Positions 43,794 to 52,692 of a DNA stretch of 64,000 nucleotides are shown one piece after another (position 1 is the stretch's first letter; each line of letters starts with the position of its first letter). The notes below the pieces were generated by a model. The model did not search any database. It worked only from the letters and a program-made list of their open reading frames with translations, and was not told the origin of the DNA. Location: contig CAJKMA010000003.1 in the NCBI GenBank assembly GCA_905200905.1, positions 19,241-83,240 of the forward strand. The letters are read 5' to 3'. Both the position numbers and the translations under genes were made by a program. This DNA comes from an uncultured Bacillota bacterium (lineage in GTDB: Bacteria > Bacillota > Clostridia > Lachnospirales > Lachnospiraceae).

Positions 43794-44570
43794 TTATTTT
43801 TCCTCCCCAAACACAATACCCTCTACCAGCTCTTTGTTAAAACAGGAAAACAGGGCCAGCAGAGGCAAAAGAACCAGGATACAGCATACAAACTGCCGCA
43901 CAGCTTGTTCTGGTGATACATAGGCCAGGGCCACGGAAAGAGGATACTTGGCAAACTCCTTCAGATAGGCAATGGGCTGTTCCACCATATTCCATGCATC
44001 CAGAAAAGACAGAAGCCCTGCACAGACCAGTGCACCCCTGCTCATAGGTACAGCAATTCTTATCATGGTCTCCAATAAGTTACATCCATCTACCCTTGCC
44101 TGGTCAATGACTTCATCTGACAGGCTTTTGAAGCACTGGGTCATGAGGAAGGTTCCCAAAGGCAGGAAAATCCCAGGTAAAATCAGAGCTTTTTCTGTTC
44201 CCAACATGTGCAGCTTATCCAGCATAATATAGTTGGGAACCAAAGTTACCTGCAAAGGCAGAATCATGAGGATCATCAGACAAAAATAAATCAGATTTTT
44301 CCCTGGAAACCTGTATTTGGCAAATCCATATCCTGCCAGGGCAGAAACAGTTACCTGTCCAAGGGCAATGCAGATGCACATTCCAAGACTCTTCCAGAAT
44401 CGATTCAGATACTGGGGAGAAGCCAGGAATACATCATAATAGGCCTGCCAGGAAAGAGCTCCTTCCCTCCAGAAACTTCCTGCCAGTACAAACACAAACG
44501 GGAACATACAAATCAAAGCCAGCAACAGGGCAAGTATTCCAGCCCCATACTGGTATGTTTTCTTGTTCAT
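43794..44570 (-). CDS. CUT1 ABC permease, MalG-like
   Basis: This is a 258-aa permease with about six helices and the EAA loop DQARVDGCNLLETMIRIAVP. It ends NKELVEGIVFGEEK, close to the usual MalG terminus. I chose ATG 44570, which overlaps the stop of the upstream permease (ATGA) and has AAGGAGGG nearby. The longer frame from 44600 would run through the Shine-Dalgarno. It is the third gene of the minus-strand operon. Confidence 0.85.
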   Translation of the reverse strand: MNKKTYQYGAGILALLLALICMFPFVFVLAGSFWREGALSWQAYYDVFLASPQYLNRFWKSLGMCICIALGQVTVSALAGYGFAKYRFPGKNLIYFCLMILMILPLQVTLVPNYIMLDKLHMLGTEKALILPGIFLPLGTFLMTQCFKSLSDEVIDQARVDGCNLLETMIRIAVPMSRGALVCAGLLSFLDAWNMVEQPIAYLKEFAKYPLSVALAYVSPEQAVRQFVCCILVLLPLLALFSCFNKELVEGIVFGEEK

Positions 44571-45427
44571 TCCTTGTATCCCTCCTTTTTTTGAACCCAT
44601 GCATAGGAGAATCCTATGACTACAGTGATTGCTGCAAACAACAGCACAGATGCCACAGACAATTTTCCATAATTGAGATTTTCAAAGTTATTGTTTATAA
44701 AATGCTGCATCATGTACAATTCTTTTCCAGGATGCTCACCGCCAATAAGGAAAATTTCTCGGAAGCATTTGAATCCGTTAATCATGGCAAACAGAAGGGC
44801 GAAAAACACAGGATTCCACATTTGTGGGGTGGTAATATGCCAGAATTTCTGCCAGCTTCCGGCGCCGTCTAATTCCGAAACTGCATACTGCTCTTTTGGG
44901 ATTGTCATAAGTCCTGCAAGAAGGAGAATGACACCATACCCTACGTTTTTCCATAAATACAACAAAAGGACAATCACAAAGGCCCAGGAGGATTCCAGCC
45001 AGTTGCTGGGGGATAATCCGAAGGCATCCAATAGAAGATTCAGCTTTCCATCTTTTCCAAAAATCTGTTCTACCAGGAGAACCGCTCCGGTTACCGGCAT
45101 TACATAGGGAAGCAGGAGGACGGATTTCAGAATTTCATGTCTCTGTGCCTGTCCTTTCAGCAAAAGAGCAATCCCATAGGCAATGAGCAGACTTAAGGGA
45201 AGTCCCACCAGGAAAAAACAGAAGGTATTCCAGCAGGCCAGTCGGAACAGCTCATTTCCCAACACGTTCTCATAATTTAGCAATCCTACAAAACGTCCCA
45301 TACGTCCAGGACTGCTCTTAAAAGAATAGGAAACCACCATACCAAAAGGAATCCCATAAAACAGCAGACATCCTAAAGTCACCGGTGCAATCAGGAGATA
45401 GCCGGACAGATACTTTTTCTTCTTCAT
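44567..45427 (-). CDS. CUT1 ABC permease, MalF-like
   Basis: This is a 286-aa permease. Its N-terminal helix is LSGYLLIAPVTLGCLLFYGIP and the EAA-type loop reads AVSELDGAGSWQKFWHITTP. GGGGGAG precedes the ATG. It lies 19 nt after the binding protein gene. Ligand unknown. Confidence 0.87.
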   Translation of the reverse strand: MKKKKYLSGYLLIAPVTLGCLLFYGIPFGMVVSYSFKSSPGRMGRFVGLLNYENVLGNELFRLACWNTFCFFLVGLPLSLLIAYGIALLLKGQAQRHEILKSVLLLPYVMPVTGAVLLVEQIFGKDGKLNLLLDAFGLSPSNWLESSWAFVIVLLLYLWKNVGYGVILLLAGLMTIPKEQYAVSELDGAGSWQKFWHITTPQMWNPVFFALLFAMINGFKCFREIFLIGGEHPGKELYMMQHFINNNFENLNYGKLSVASVLLFAAITVVIGFSYAWVQKKEGYKE

Positions 45428-45446
45428 AAATCTCCCCCTTTCTGGT

Positions 45447-46697
45447 TTACTCCAGTACGTTCATTTCCATGGTTTCATAAGCCTTTGACACCATTTCCAA
45501 TCGCTTGGTTTCATCTTCTTTAGCATGATAACTTTGGAAATAGGGCCAGTATAAATCTTCTAATTCTTTTTCCAGGTCCGAATAAAAGGATACCGCATTG
45601 ATTTGCTTATCCAATTCTGACAGGGCTGTTAAATCAGCTTCAGAAAGGTCGGGATACCGTTTCGCTAGCTCCTGATTCAGAATCAAATGGTCCGTATAGG
45701 AAAACCAATGTTGAAACCTATTTCCTCCCCATTTGGTTCCAACTTTTATACCTGGTCCGAACAAGATTTCATCACGAAACAGTAAGTCTAAAAAGGAAAA
45801 GGCTTCATCTGGTATCTTGGTGTTCCGGTTTACTGCTATGTAGGTGCCGACTTCTGCTGTGATTCCTCCGTCTTTATTGGGGATTCCCGCAAGGATTTTT
45901 TCATCCTGAGAAGCTGCCAGATTTGGGTAAAAATCAAAAAGCCCTTGAATGGACAAATCTTCCGGCCTGTTTTCTCTGTATTCGTTCCACTCTGTATAAG
46001 TACAGACTTCTTTTAACATGGTTTGAAGTTCTTCTTCCGTAAACAGCAGCTTGCCTTCCTTGTAATCTGCCAGTTTACCAAATAAAGGATACATACAATG
46101 AGTATAATGGAATACCGCCTCTTGCAGCACCGGATTTTCACAGGTTCTCAGTTCCTCCCAAGAGTGGGGAATCTCTTGCAATCCTTCCAAATCTGTTTTC
46201 CGAAAGGCATACTTACGATACGTATAAGTGAGGGGTAAGATCATCTGGCCTTCCTCTGTTCTTCCTGCTTCTAAAATCTTTTGATTGAACTTCTCTGGTC
46301 TGGCATATTCTGCTGTTTCCAGAAAATCATCCAAGGGTAAAAAAGTGTCTGTGTACATTAGTTTTTCTGGATTTTGGAAAAGATCTGGCATATTTGCTCT
46401 TGCAGCTCCCGTAGAAAGCAGAAATACATCGGGGCCTTCTCCTGACATCAGTTCCGTTCTGATATTAGATGCCTTGATTTCGGCAGTATCGGTATCCTGT
46501 GGAATCACTTCCAGTTTTCCCTGGACACCTTCATTTAACATTTCCCACAGATCCAGTAAATCTCGGGTATAGTCAAAAAGTTCCTCTTCTACGCAGACGG
46601 TTAAAGTTTCCTTCTTTGGCTGTGGATTTTCTCCTTTACAGCCAGAAGAGGATAGGCACAATACAATGGCAAGAAAAATTCCTATGCATTTTTTCAT
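45447..46697 (-). CDS. CUT1-type ABC substrate-binding lipoprotein
   Basis: This is a 416-aa family 1-like binding protein with a lipobox (MKKCIGIFLAIVLCLSSSGC). I set the start at ATG 46697 because AGGAGGG lies 6 nt before it. The frame could extend six codons upstream, but that would include the Shine-Dalgarno. The mature part has GEGPDVFLLSTGAA and TYIAVNRNTKIPDEAFSFLDLL, which fit the fold, although the sequence is divergent. It is the first gene of the operon at 46.7-42.8 kb, which has no ATPase or regulator gene. Confidence 0.82.
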   Translation of the reverse strand: MKKCIGIFLAIVLCLSSSGCKGENPQPKKETLTVCVEEELFDYTRDLLDLWEMLNEGVQGKLEVIPQDTDTAEIKASNIRTELMSGEGPDVFLLSTGAARANMPDLFQNPEKLMYTDTFLPLDDFLETAEYARPEKFNQKILEAGRTEEGQMILPLTYTYRKYAFRKTDLEGLQEIPHSWEELRTCENPVLQEAVFHYTHCMYPLFGKLADYKEGKLLFTEEELQTMLKEVCTYTEWNEYRENRPEDLSIQGLFDFYPNLAASQDEKILAGIPNKDGGITAEVGTYIAVNRNTKIPDEAFSFLDLLFRDEILFGPGIKVGTKWGGNRFQHWFSYTDHLILNQELAKRYPDLSEADLTALSELDKQINAVSFYSDLEKELEDLYWPYFQSYHAKEDETKRLEMVSKAYETMEMNVLE

Positions 46698-46730
46698 AAA
46701 CGCCCTCCTTTTCATGATGATTATGTATAT

Positions 46731-46759
46731 ATTTTACAGGAAAAACATAGATTTATCAA
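46731..46759 (-). promoter_or_regulatory. Predicted promoter of the minus-strand CUT1 operon
   Basis: TTGATA (complement of 46754-46759) and TAAAAT (complement of 46731-46736) are 17 bp apart, about 34 nt before the start codon. Confidence 0.55.
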
Positions 46760-46822
46760 TTATAATGAATAGAAATGCAAATATTTCTGAAAAAAGCAGA
46801 TACAAAGTTTTATATTCCACAC

Positions 46823-46850
46823 TTGACAAATCTTTTTTTTGTGATATACT
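46823..46850 (+). promoter_or_regulatory. Strong predicted promoter of the fab-acc operon
   Basis: A perfect TTGACA at 46823-46828 and TATACT at 46845-46850 are 16 bp apart. TG at 46842-46843 makes an extended -10. Confidence 0.72.
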
Positions 46851-46864
46851 TTGAAAATCAAAAT
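46848..46864. promoter_or_regulatory. FabT-like operator
   Basis: ACTTTGAAAATCAAAAT overlaps the -10 and start region. It matches the FabT site I recall (AnTTTGATTATCAAATT) at about 14 of 17 positions. A bound FabT-type MarR repressor would block the promoter. No fabT gene lies in this window. Confidence 0.62.
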
Positions 46865-46942
46865 AATCTAATTTCAAAATATTTTATACTAAAATAATTA
46901 TGCAAATAAAAAAAAGAAATGACAGTATAACGGAGATGAAGG

Positions 46943-47905
46943 ATGACTGGAAGAATCTTAGGAACCGGTGCCTATGTGCCGGCAAGAATCGTAGAAAATC
47001 AGGAACTGGCAAAGTTGGTGGATACTAACGACGCCTGGATTCGGGAACGTACAGGTATTGCCCGACGTCATGTGGCAGAGGAGGAAACCACTTCTTATAT
47101 GGCAGCACAGGCAGCCAGGGAAGCTCTTTGTCAAGCTGAAATTTCCAGTGAGGAAGTGGATTTGATTTTGGTGGCTACTTCCACGCCGGATACCATATTT
47201 CCCTGTGTGGCCTGTGAAGTACAGAAAGCCATAAAGGCAGCAAATAGCGTGGGGTTTGACTTAAATGCAGCCTGCAGCGGTTTTCTTTTGGCTTATCAGA
47301 CTGCTCAGGCTTATATTCAGGCAGGGCTTTATAAAACCATTTTAATCATTGGATCTGACAGCATGTCTCATGTCATAGACTGGACAGACAGAGGGACTTG
47401 TATCTTGTTTGGAGACGGAGCCGGAGCAGTGATACTTCGAGCAGAAGAAGGCGGATTGTGTTTCCATGCAGCACATTCCGATGGTGCCGGAGGTGGTGTA
47501 CTGACAGGACGAAGCCGCCATAGGAAAGACTGGGAAGAACAAAAGCATATGGAGGAAACTTTCCTTCATATGGACGGACAGCGAGTTTTCAAGTTTGCAG
47601 TACGAAGTGTTCCGGAGATTGTGGAAGAGCTTCTGAAACAGGCACAAATGAAGCAGGAAGAGATTGATTACTTCTTTTTACATCAGGCAAATAAGAGAAT
47701 CATTGAGGCAGCAGCCAAAAGGATCGGAGCAGAGATTTCCAGATTTCCTATGAATCTTCAGGAATATGGAAATACCTCAGCAGCCAGTATTCCCATTCTT
47801 TTGGATGAATGGAATCGGAAAGGGTTGTTAAAAAGGGGAAATAAACTCATACTGGCAGGGTTTGGAGCAGGACTTTCCTGGGCAGGGAGTTTGTTGGAAT
47901 GGTAA
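46943..47905 (+). CDS. fabH: 3-oxoacyl-ACP synthase III
   Basis: FabH starts fatty-acid chains by joining acetyl- or branched acyl-CoA to malonyl-ACP. The 320-aa protein has the catalytic Cys in FDLNAACSGFLLAY, His in FLHQANKRIIEA and Asn in EYGNTSAASIPI. The opening GTGAYVPARIVEN is typical. It is the first gene of the fab-acc operon, with GGAGATGAAGG before ATG. The next gene is fabK, 42 nt on, with no acpP between. Confidence 0.94.
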   Translation: MTGRILGTGAYVPARIVENQELAKLVDTNDAWIRERTGIARRHVAEEETTSYMAAQAAREALCQAEISSEEVDLILVATSTPDTIFPCVACEVQKAIKAANSVGFDLNAACSGFLLAYQTAQAYIQAGLYKTILIIGSDSMSHVIDWTDRGTCILFGDGAGAVILRAEEGGLCFHAAHSDGAGGGVLTGRSRHRKDWEEQKHMEETFLHMDGQRVFKFAVRSVPEIVEELLKQAQMKQEEIDYFFLHQANKRIIEAAAKRIGAEISRFPMNLQEYGNTSAASIPILLDEWNRKGLLKRGNKLILAGFGAGLSWAGSLLEW

Positions 47906-47947
47906 CTGAGAGTTGGAATGAATCAGGAGAATTGAGAGGATAGAGAA

Positions 47948-48886
47948 ATGAACACAGCAATTACAGAACTTTTGAATATTGAGGCACCAGTAATACAGGG
48001 GGGCATGGCATGGGTGGCAGAGAATTGTTTGGCAGCAGCTGTTTCAGAGGCAGGCGGTCTTGGAATTATTGGGGCAGCCAGTGCTCCTGCTGATTGGGTG
48101 AGAGAGCAGATTCATCTGGTAAAAGAAAAGACAGATAAGCCTTTTGGGGTGAACATTATGCTTATGAGCCCTTATGCCAAGGAAGTGGCAAAGCTTGTGG
48201 CAGAGGAAAAGGTGCCGGTAGTTACCACTGGAGCCGGTTCTCCTGAGAAATATATGAAGATGTGGAAAGAGGCAGGAATTAAGGTCATTCCAGTGGTTGC
48301 TTCCGTGGCCCTGGCAAAACGTATGGAGCGCTGTGGAGCAGATGCTTTGGTGGCAGAGGGAACTGAGGCAGGAGGACATATTGGGGAGAATACCACTATG
48401 GTATTGGTACCACAGATTGTAGATGCAGTGCAGATTCCAGTAATTGCAGCGGGAGGAATTGCTGATGGAAGAGGTATGGCAGCAGCTTTTATGTTGGGCG
48501 CCCAGGGTGTACAGATTGGTACACGTTTTGTAGCATCCCAGGAAGCACAAGTTCATGAAAATTATAAGAATTATATAGTAAAGGCAAAAGATATTGATTC
48601 CAGAGTCACAGGACGAAGCACAGGGCATCCAGTGAGAGCTTTGAGAAATCAGATGACCAAAACCTATCTGGAAAAAGAACAGGCAGGAGTGCCTTTTGAA
48701 GAACTGGAGCTTTTAACTCTTGGTAGTCTTAGAAAAGCAGTAGTAGAAGGGGATGTGATAAACGGAAGCGTTATGGCAGGACAGTCCGCAGCCATGATTC
48801 GAGACATTCTTCCTTGTAAAGAAATTATAGAAAAGCTCATTGCACAGGCAGAAGCAGTGATGAAAGGAATGGGAAATCATGAGTAA
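47948..48886 (+). CDS. fabK: Enoyl-ACP reductase II (FMN-dependent)
   Basis: FabK reduces the trans-2-enoyl-ACP in each elongation round, replacing FabI. The 312-aa TIM-barrel flavoprotein shows PVIQGGMAWVAENCLAAAVSEAGG at the N-terminus. The substrate-side motif is EGTEAGGHIGENTTMVLVPQ, and FMN phosphate binding is seen in IPVIAAGGIADGRG and MLGAQGVQIGTRF. The length is standard. It overlaps fabD by 8 nt. Confidence 0.93.
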   Translation: MNTAITELLNIEAPVIQGGMAWVAENCLAAAVSEAGGLGIIGAASAPADWVREQIHLVKEKTDKPFGVNIMLMSPYAKEVAKLVAEEKVPVVTTGAGSPEKYMKMWKEAGIKVIPVVASVALAKRMERCGADALVAEGTEAGGHIGENTTMVLVPQIVDAVQIPVIAAGGIADGRGMAAAFMLGAQGVQIGTRFVASQEAQVHENYKNYIVKAKDIDSRVTGRSTGHPVRALRNQMTKTYLEKEQAGVPFEELELLTLGSLRKAVVEGDVINGSVMAGQSAAMIRDILPCKEIIEKLIAQAEAVMKGMGNHE

Positions 48887-49799
48887 GATTGCATTTATGT
48901 TTCCTGGACAGGGTGCCCAGGTTGTAGGAATGGGAAAGGATTTTTACGAACACAGCCAGACAGCAAGAGGCATTATAGATGAGGCATCAGAAAATCTGAA
49001 ACTGGATATGAAAAAACTCTGTTTTGAAGAAAATAAAAAGCTCCATGAAACAGAGTACACCCAGGCAGCTATGGTAACTGTGTGTATGGCTATGGAACAG
49101 GTATTAAGAGAACAGAGCTTAAGGCCAGAGGTTACTGCAGGGTTAAGTCTTGGTGAATATTGTGCCATTGCTTCAGCAGGAGGTCTAAAGATTCAAGATG
49201 CTATTTGGGCTGTAAGGAAAAGAGGTATTCTCATGGAACATGCAGTTCCAGGAGGAAAAGGAGCTATGGCAGCAGTGCTTGGCATGGAGGCTGAAGAGGT
49301 GGATGCACAAATCACAGGGATAGAAGGTGTTAGTGTTGCTAATTATAACTGTCCAGGACAGATTGTGATTACAGGTTGGAAAGAGCAGGTGGAGCAGGCT
49401 GCAGCGGTTTTAAAAGAAGCAGGAGCCAGACGGGTATTGCCTCTGAAGGTCAGCGGACCCTTTCATTCTCCTATGTTAAAGGAAGCAGGAAACTCCCTGA
49501 GAGAAGTTTTAGATGAAATTACATTTTCAGAATTGCAGATTCCTTATGTTACCAATGTAACAGGAAGCTATGTAACGAATATCCAAGAGACAAAAGAACT
49601 GCTGGTGCAGCAGATTGCATCTTCTGTTTACTGGCAGCAGAGTGTGGAAAAAATGATAGAAAATGGTGTGGACACCTTTGTTGAAATTGGCCCCGGACGT
49701 ACATTATCCGGCTTTCTGAAAAAGATTAACAGGGATGTAGCATGCTATCAGGTAGGAACCTGGGAAGAGGTAGAAAAGGTAGGGAGAGCATTATGTTAG
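48879..49799 (+). CDS. fabD: Malonyl-CoA:ACP transacylase
   Basis: FabD loads malonyl groups onto ACP. The 306-aa protein has FMFPGQGAQVVGMG, the nucleophile GLSLGEYCAI (Ser in GxSxG), and FHSPMLKEAG with the catalytic His. It overlaps fabK upstream and fabG downstream by a few bases, indicating coupled translation. Confidence 0.94.
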   Translation: MSKIAFMFPGQGAQVVGMGKDFYEHSQTARGIIDEASENLKLDMKKLCFEENKKLHETEYTQAAMVTVCMAMEQVLREQSLRPEVTAGLSLGEYCAIASAGGLKIQDAIWAVRKRGILMEHAVPGGKGAMAAVLGMEAEEVDAQITGIEGVSVANYNCPGQIVITGWKEQVEQAAAVLKEAGARRVLPLKVSGPFHSPMLKEAGNSLREVLDEITFSELQIPYVTNVTGSYVTNIQETKELLVQQIASSVYWQQSVEKMIENGVDTFVEIGPGRTLSGFLKKINRDVACYQVGTWEEVEKVGRALC

Positions 49800-50533
49800 A
49801 GAAGAAAGTAGCAGTGGTAACAGGCGCTTCCAGAGGAATTGGGAGAGCCATTGCAAAAAGGCTGGCAGCGGACAATATTTTTGTGATTATTAATTATCGT
49901 GGAAATAGAGAACAGGCAGAAAAGGTGAAGCAGGAAATTGAAGAACAGCAGGGACAGGCAGAAATCTATGGATGTGATGTATCTGACTATGCTGCCTGTG
50001 AGAAATTTTTCCAGGAGATTATCAAGACTTATGGAAGATTGGATATTCTGGTGAATAACGCAGGGATTACCAGAGATGGTCTGGTGATGAAAATGTCGGA
50101 AGAGGATTATGATGCAGTCTTGCAGACCAATTTAAAAGGGCCATTTCATGGAATTCGTTTTGCCTCCAGACAGATGTTGAAGCAGAGAAGTGGACGGATT
50201 ATTAATATTTCTTCTGTATCAGGCGTTATGGGAAATGCAGGACAGGCTAATTATTGTGCAGCTAAGGCAGGTGTGATTGGACTTACCAAATCAGCGGCCA
50301 GAGAACTGGCTTCTAGAGGAATTACGGTCAACGCAGTGGCACCGGGATTTATTACCACAGATATGACAGAAGTACTTTCTGAGGAGGTACAGAAGCAGGT
50401 GCAGACACAGATTCCTCTGAAAAAATTTGGAAATCCAAAAGATGTGGCAGAAGCCGTGGCTTTTCTGGCATCAGAGGGAGCTGGATATATTACTGGACAG
50501 GTACTTTGTGTAGACGGCGGCATGGCCATGTAG
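49793..50533 (+). CDS. fabG: 3-oxoacyl-ACP reductase
   Basis: FabG is the NADPH-dependent ketoreductase of the cycle. The 246-aa SDR has TGASRGIGRAIAKRL, NNAGITRDGL, and the Ser-Tyr-Lys site in ISSVSGVMGNAGQANYCAAKAG. I use ATG 49793, overlapping the fabD stop, because the protein then begins MLEKKVAVVTG as in relatives. GGGAGAG lies just upstream. A longer frame from 49742 is not supported. Confidence 0.94.
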   Translation: MLEKKVAVVTGASRGIGRAIAKRLAADNIFVIINYRGNREQAEKVKQEIEEQQGQAEIYGCDVSDYAACEKFFQEIIKTYGRLDILVNNAGITRDGLVMKMSEEDYDAVLQTNLKGPFHGIRFASRQMLKQRSGRIINISSVSGVMGNAGQANYCAAKAGVIGLTKSAARELASRGITVNAVAPGFITTDMTEVLSEEVQKQVQTQIPLKKFGNPKDVAEAVAFLASEGAGYITGQVLCVDGGMAM

Positions 50534-50548
50534 AGAAAAGGAGCATAC

Positions 50549-51787
50549 ATGAAAAAAAGAGTAGTGGTTACAGGACTGGGAGCAGTGACTCCCATTGGAA
50601 ATACAGTGGAAGAATTTTGGCAGGGTATTCGTAGAGGAGAAGTGGGAATTGGCCCTATTACCAAGTTTGATACTTCTGATTACAAAGTAAAACTGGCAGC
50701 AGAAGTAAAAGGATTTTCTCCAAAGGAGCGCATGGATTTCAAAGCAGCAAAGCGCATGGAAACTTTTTCTCAGTATGCAGTTGCAGCAGCGAAAGAAGCG
50801 TTTGAAGATGCAGGACTGAACATGGAGGAAGAAAATCCTTATCGTGCAGGGGTTATTATTGGCTCTGGTATTGGAAGCCTTCAGACCGTGGAGAGTAATT
50901 ATGAGAAGATTTTAACAAAAGGACCTTCCAGAGTAAATCCACTCATGGTACCTTTGATGATTTCTAATATGGCAGCAGGGAATGTTTCCATTCAGCTTGG
51001 CTTTCAAGGAAAATGTACCAATGTAGTGACTGCATGTGCGTCCGGCACCCATTGCATTGGAGATGCCTTCCGTGCCATTGCTTACGGAGATTTGGACATC
51101 TGCGTAGCAGGAGGAACGGAGAGCAGCATCTGTCCAACAGGAGTGGCAGGGTTTACAGCACTTACAGCGCTTTCCACATCACAGGATCCTAAGAGAGCGT
51201 CTATACCTTTTGATAAGGACAGAGATGGGTTTGTCCTTGGAGAAGGAGCAGGGGTTGTGATGTTAGAAGAACTGGAACATGCCAGAAGACGAGGTGCAAA
51301 TATATACGCTGAGGTGGTAGGATATGGTGCGACAGCAGATGCTTACCACATTACTTCTCCGGCAGAAAACGGAGAAGGAGCAGGCATGGCTATGAAGCTG
51401 GCTATGGAGGAAGCAGGGATTTCTCCAGAAAAAATTGATTATATCAATGCCCATGGAACTAGCACTCATCACAATGATTTGTTTGAGACAAGAGCCATTC
51501 GTTATGCCCTGGGGGATGCAGCGGACAAGGTAGTGGTAAACTCTACAAAATCTATGATTGGACATCTGCTTGGAGCAGCAGGAGGCGTAGAATGCGTTGT
51601 CTGTGCTAAGAGTATTCAGGAAGGCTTTATTCACCAGACCATGGGAACCCAGGAAACAGATGGGGAGTGTAATTTAAATTATGCTATTGGAGCCCCTGTA
51701 GAAAAAGAAATTCATTATGTGCTTACCAATTCCCTGGGATTTGGGGGACACAATGCGTCACTTTTGTTGAAGAAATATGAAGGGTAG
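50549..51787 (+). CDS. fabF: 3-oxoacyl-ACP synthase II
   Basis: FabF is the elongating condensing enzyme. The 412-aa thiolase-fold protein has the Cys-His-His triad in TACASGTHCIGDA, NAHGTSTHHND and KSMIGHLLGAAGG. The length is normal. AAAAGGAG is present before the ATG. accB follows 9 nt later. Confidence 0.95.
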   Translation: MKKRVVVTGLGAVTPIGNTVEEFWQGIRRGEVGIGPITKFDTSDYKVKLAAEVKGFSPKERMDFKAAKRMETFSQYAVAAAKEAFEDAGLNMEEENPYRAGVIIGSGIGSLQTVESNYEKILTKGPSRVNPLMVPLMISNMAAGNVSIQLGFQGKCTNVVTACASGTHCIGDAFRAIAYGDLDICVAGGTESSICPTGVAGFTALTALSTSQDPKRASIPFDKDRDGFVLGEGAGVVMLEELEHARRRGANIYAEVVGYGATADAYHITSPAENGEGAGMAMKLAMEEAGISPEKIDYINAHGTSTHHNDLFETRAIRYALGDAADKVVVNSTKSMIGHLLGAAGGVECVVCAKSIQEGFIHQTMGTQETDGECNLNYAIGAPVEKEIHYVLTNSLGFGGHNASLLLKKYEG

Positions 51788-51796
51788 AGTAAAAAA

Positions 51797-52231
51797 ATGA
51801 ATGTGGAACAAATCATAGAACTGATTCAGGCTGTATCTGCTTCCTCTGTGGGAGAGTTGAATTATGAAGAGGGAGGCGTAAAGCTTTCCCTGAAAAAAGA
51901 GAAAAATAAAATCAAGACAGAAACAGAAAACGCGCCTTCTGTTGCAGTGCCACAGGAACTGGCGGTAAAGGAACCAACGACAGAATCTGAGAAAGAGGGA
52001 AGCTATATTACCTCTCCTCTGGTAGGTACTTTTTATGCAGCTCCTTCTGAAAATGGGGAACCCTTTGTACAGGTAGGAGACCAGGTGCAGGAAGGTACGG
52101 TACTGGGAATTGTGGAAGCCATGAAGCTGATGAATGAAATTGAAAGTGAAGTGCAAGGTGTGATTGAGAAAATTTTAGTGGAAAACGGGGAACCAGTGGA
52201 ATATGGACAGCCTCTTTTTCTGGTGAAATAG
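51797..52231 (+). CDS. accB: Biotin carboxyl carrier protein of acetyl-CoA carboxylase
   Basis: This is a 144-aa carrier. A variable N-terminal stretch and a Glu/Pro/Thr-rich linker lead to the biotinyl domain. The biotinylated Lys lies in VEAMKLMNEIESEV, preceded by the thumb region PSENGEPFVQVGDQVQ. It shuttles the carboxyl group from AccC to the fused AccDA encoded downstream. Confidence 0.94.
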   Translation: MNVEQIIELIQAVSASSVGELNYEEGGVKLSLKKEKNKIKTETENAPSVAVPQELAVKEPTTESEKEGSYITSPLVGTFYAAPSENGEPFVQVGDQVQEGTVLGIVEAMKLMNEIESEVQGVIEKILVENGEPVEYGQPLFLVK

Positions 52232-52245
52232 AGAGGGGGCAGAAT

Positions 52246-52680
52246 ATGAAACCATTAAATATAAAGGAAATTCAGGAAATTATCCCTCACCGACATCCAT
52301 TTTTACTCTTGGATGCCATTGAAGATTATGAACCAGGAGAATATGCAGTAGGATATAAGTGTGTGACTTACCGAGAGGATTTTTTTAAAGGACATTTTCC
52401 CCAGAAGCCAGTTATGCCAGGAGTTTTCATTATTGAAGCTCTTGCCCAAGCGGGGGCAGTAGCTATTTTAAGTATTCCTGAAAATCAAGGGAAAATTGCC
52501 TTTTTCGGAGGTATTCAGAAATGTCGTTTTAAAGGCATGGTAGTACCAGGGGATAAGTTGAAACTGGCAACACGGATTATCAAACGAAAAGGTCCTCTGG
52601 GAGTAGGGGAAGCGGTTGCTTCTGTAGATGGAAAAGTAGTAGCCAGCGCAGAACTTACCTTTATGGTAGGAGATGAATAG
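52246..52680 (+). CDS. fabZ: 3-hydroxyacyl-ACP dehydratase
   Basis: This is a 144-aa hot-dog-fold dehydratase. The catalytic His is in FKGHFPQKPVMPGV and the acidic partner in IIEALAQAGAVA. The N-terminal IPHRHPFLLLDAI is the family mark. GAGGGGG lies before ATG. It sits between accB and accC, the common clostridial order. Confidence 0.94.
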   Translation: MKPLNIKEIQEIIPHRHPFLLLDAIEDYEPGEYAVGYKCVTYREDFFKGHFPQKPVMPGVFIIEALAQAGAVAILSIPENQGKIAFFGGIQKCRFKGMVVPGDKLKLATRIIKRKGPLGVGEAVASVDGKVVASAELTFMVGDE

Positions 52681-52692
52681 AGGATAAGGGAA

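Noticed and set aside
44208..45107. Plus-strand frames of 105-144 aa across the CUT1 permeases.
   Set aside because: They lie opposite two clear permeases with EAA loops; composition is typical of antisense membrane genes.
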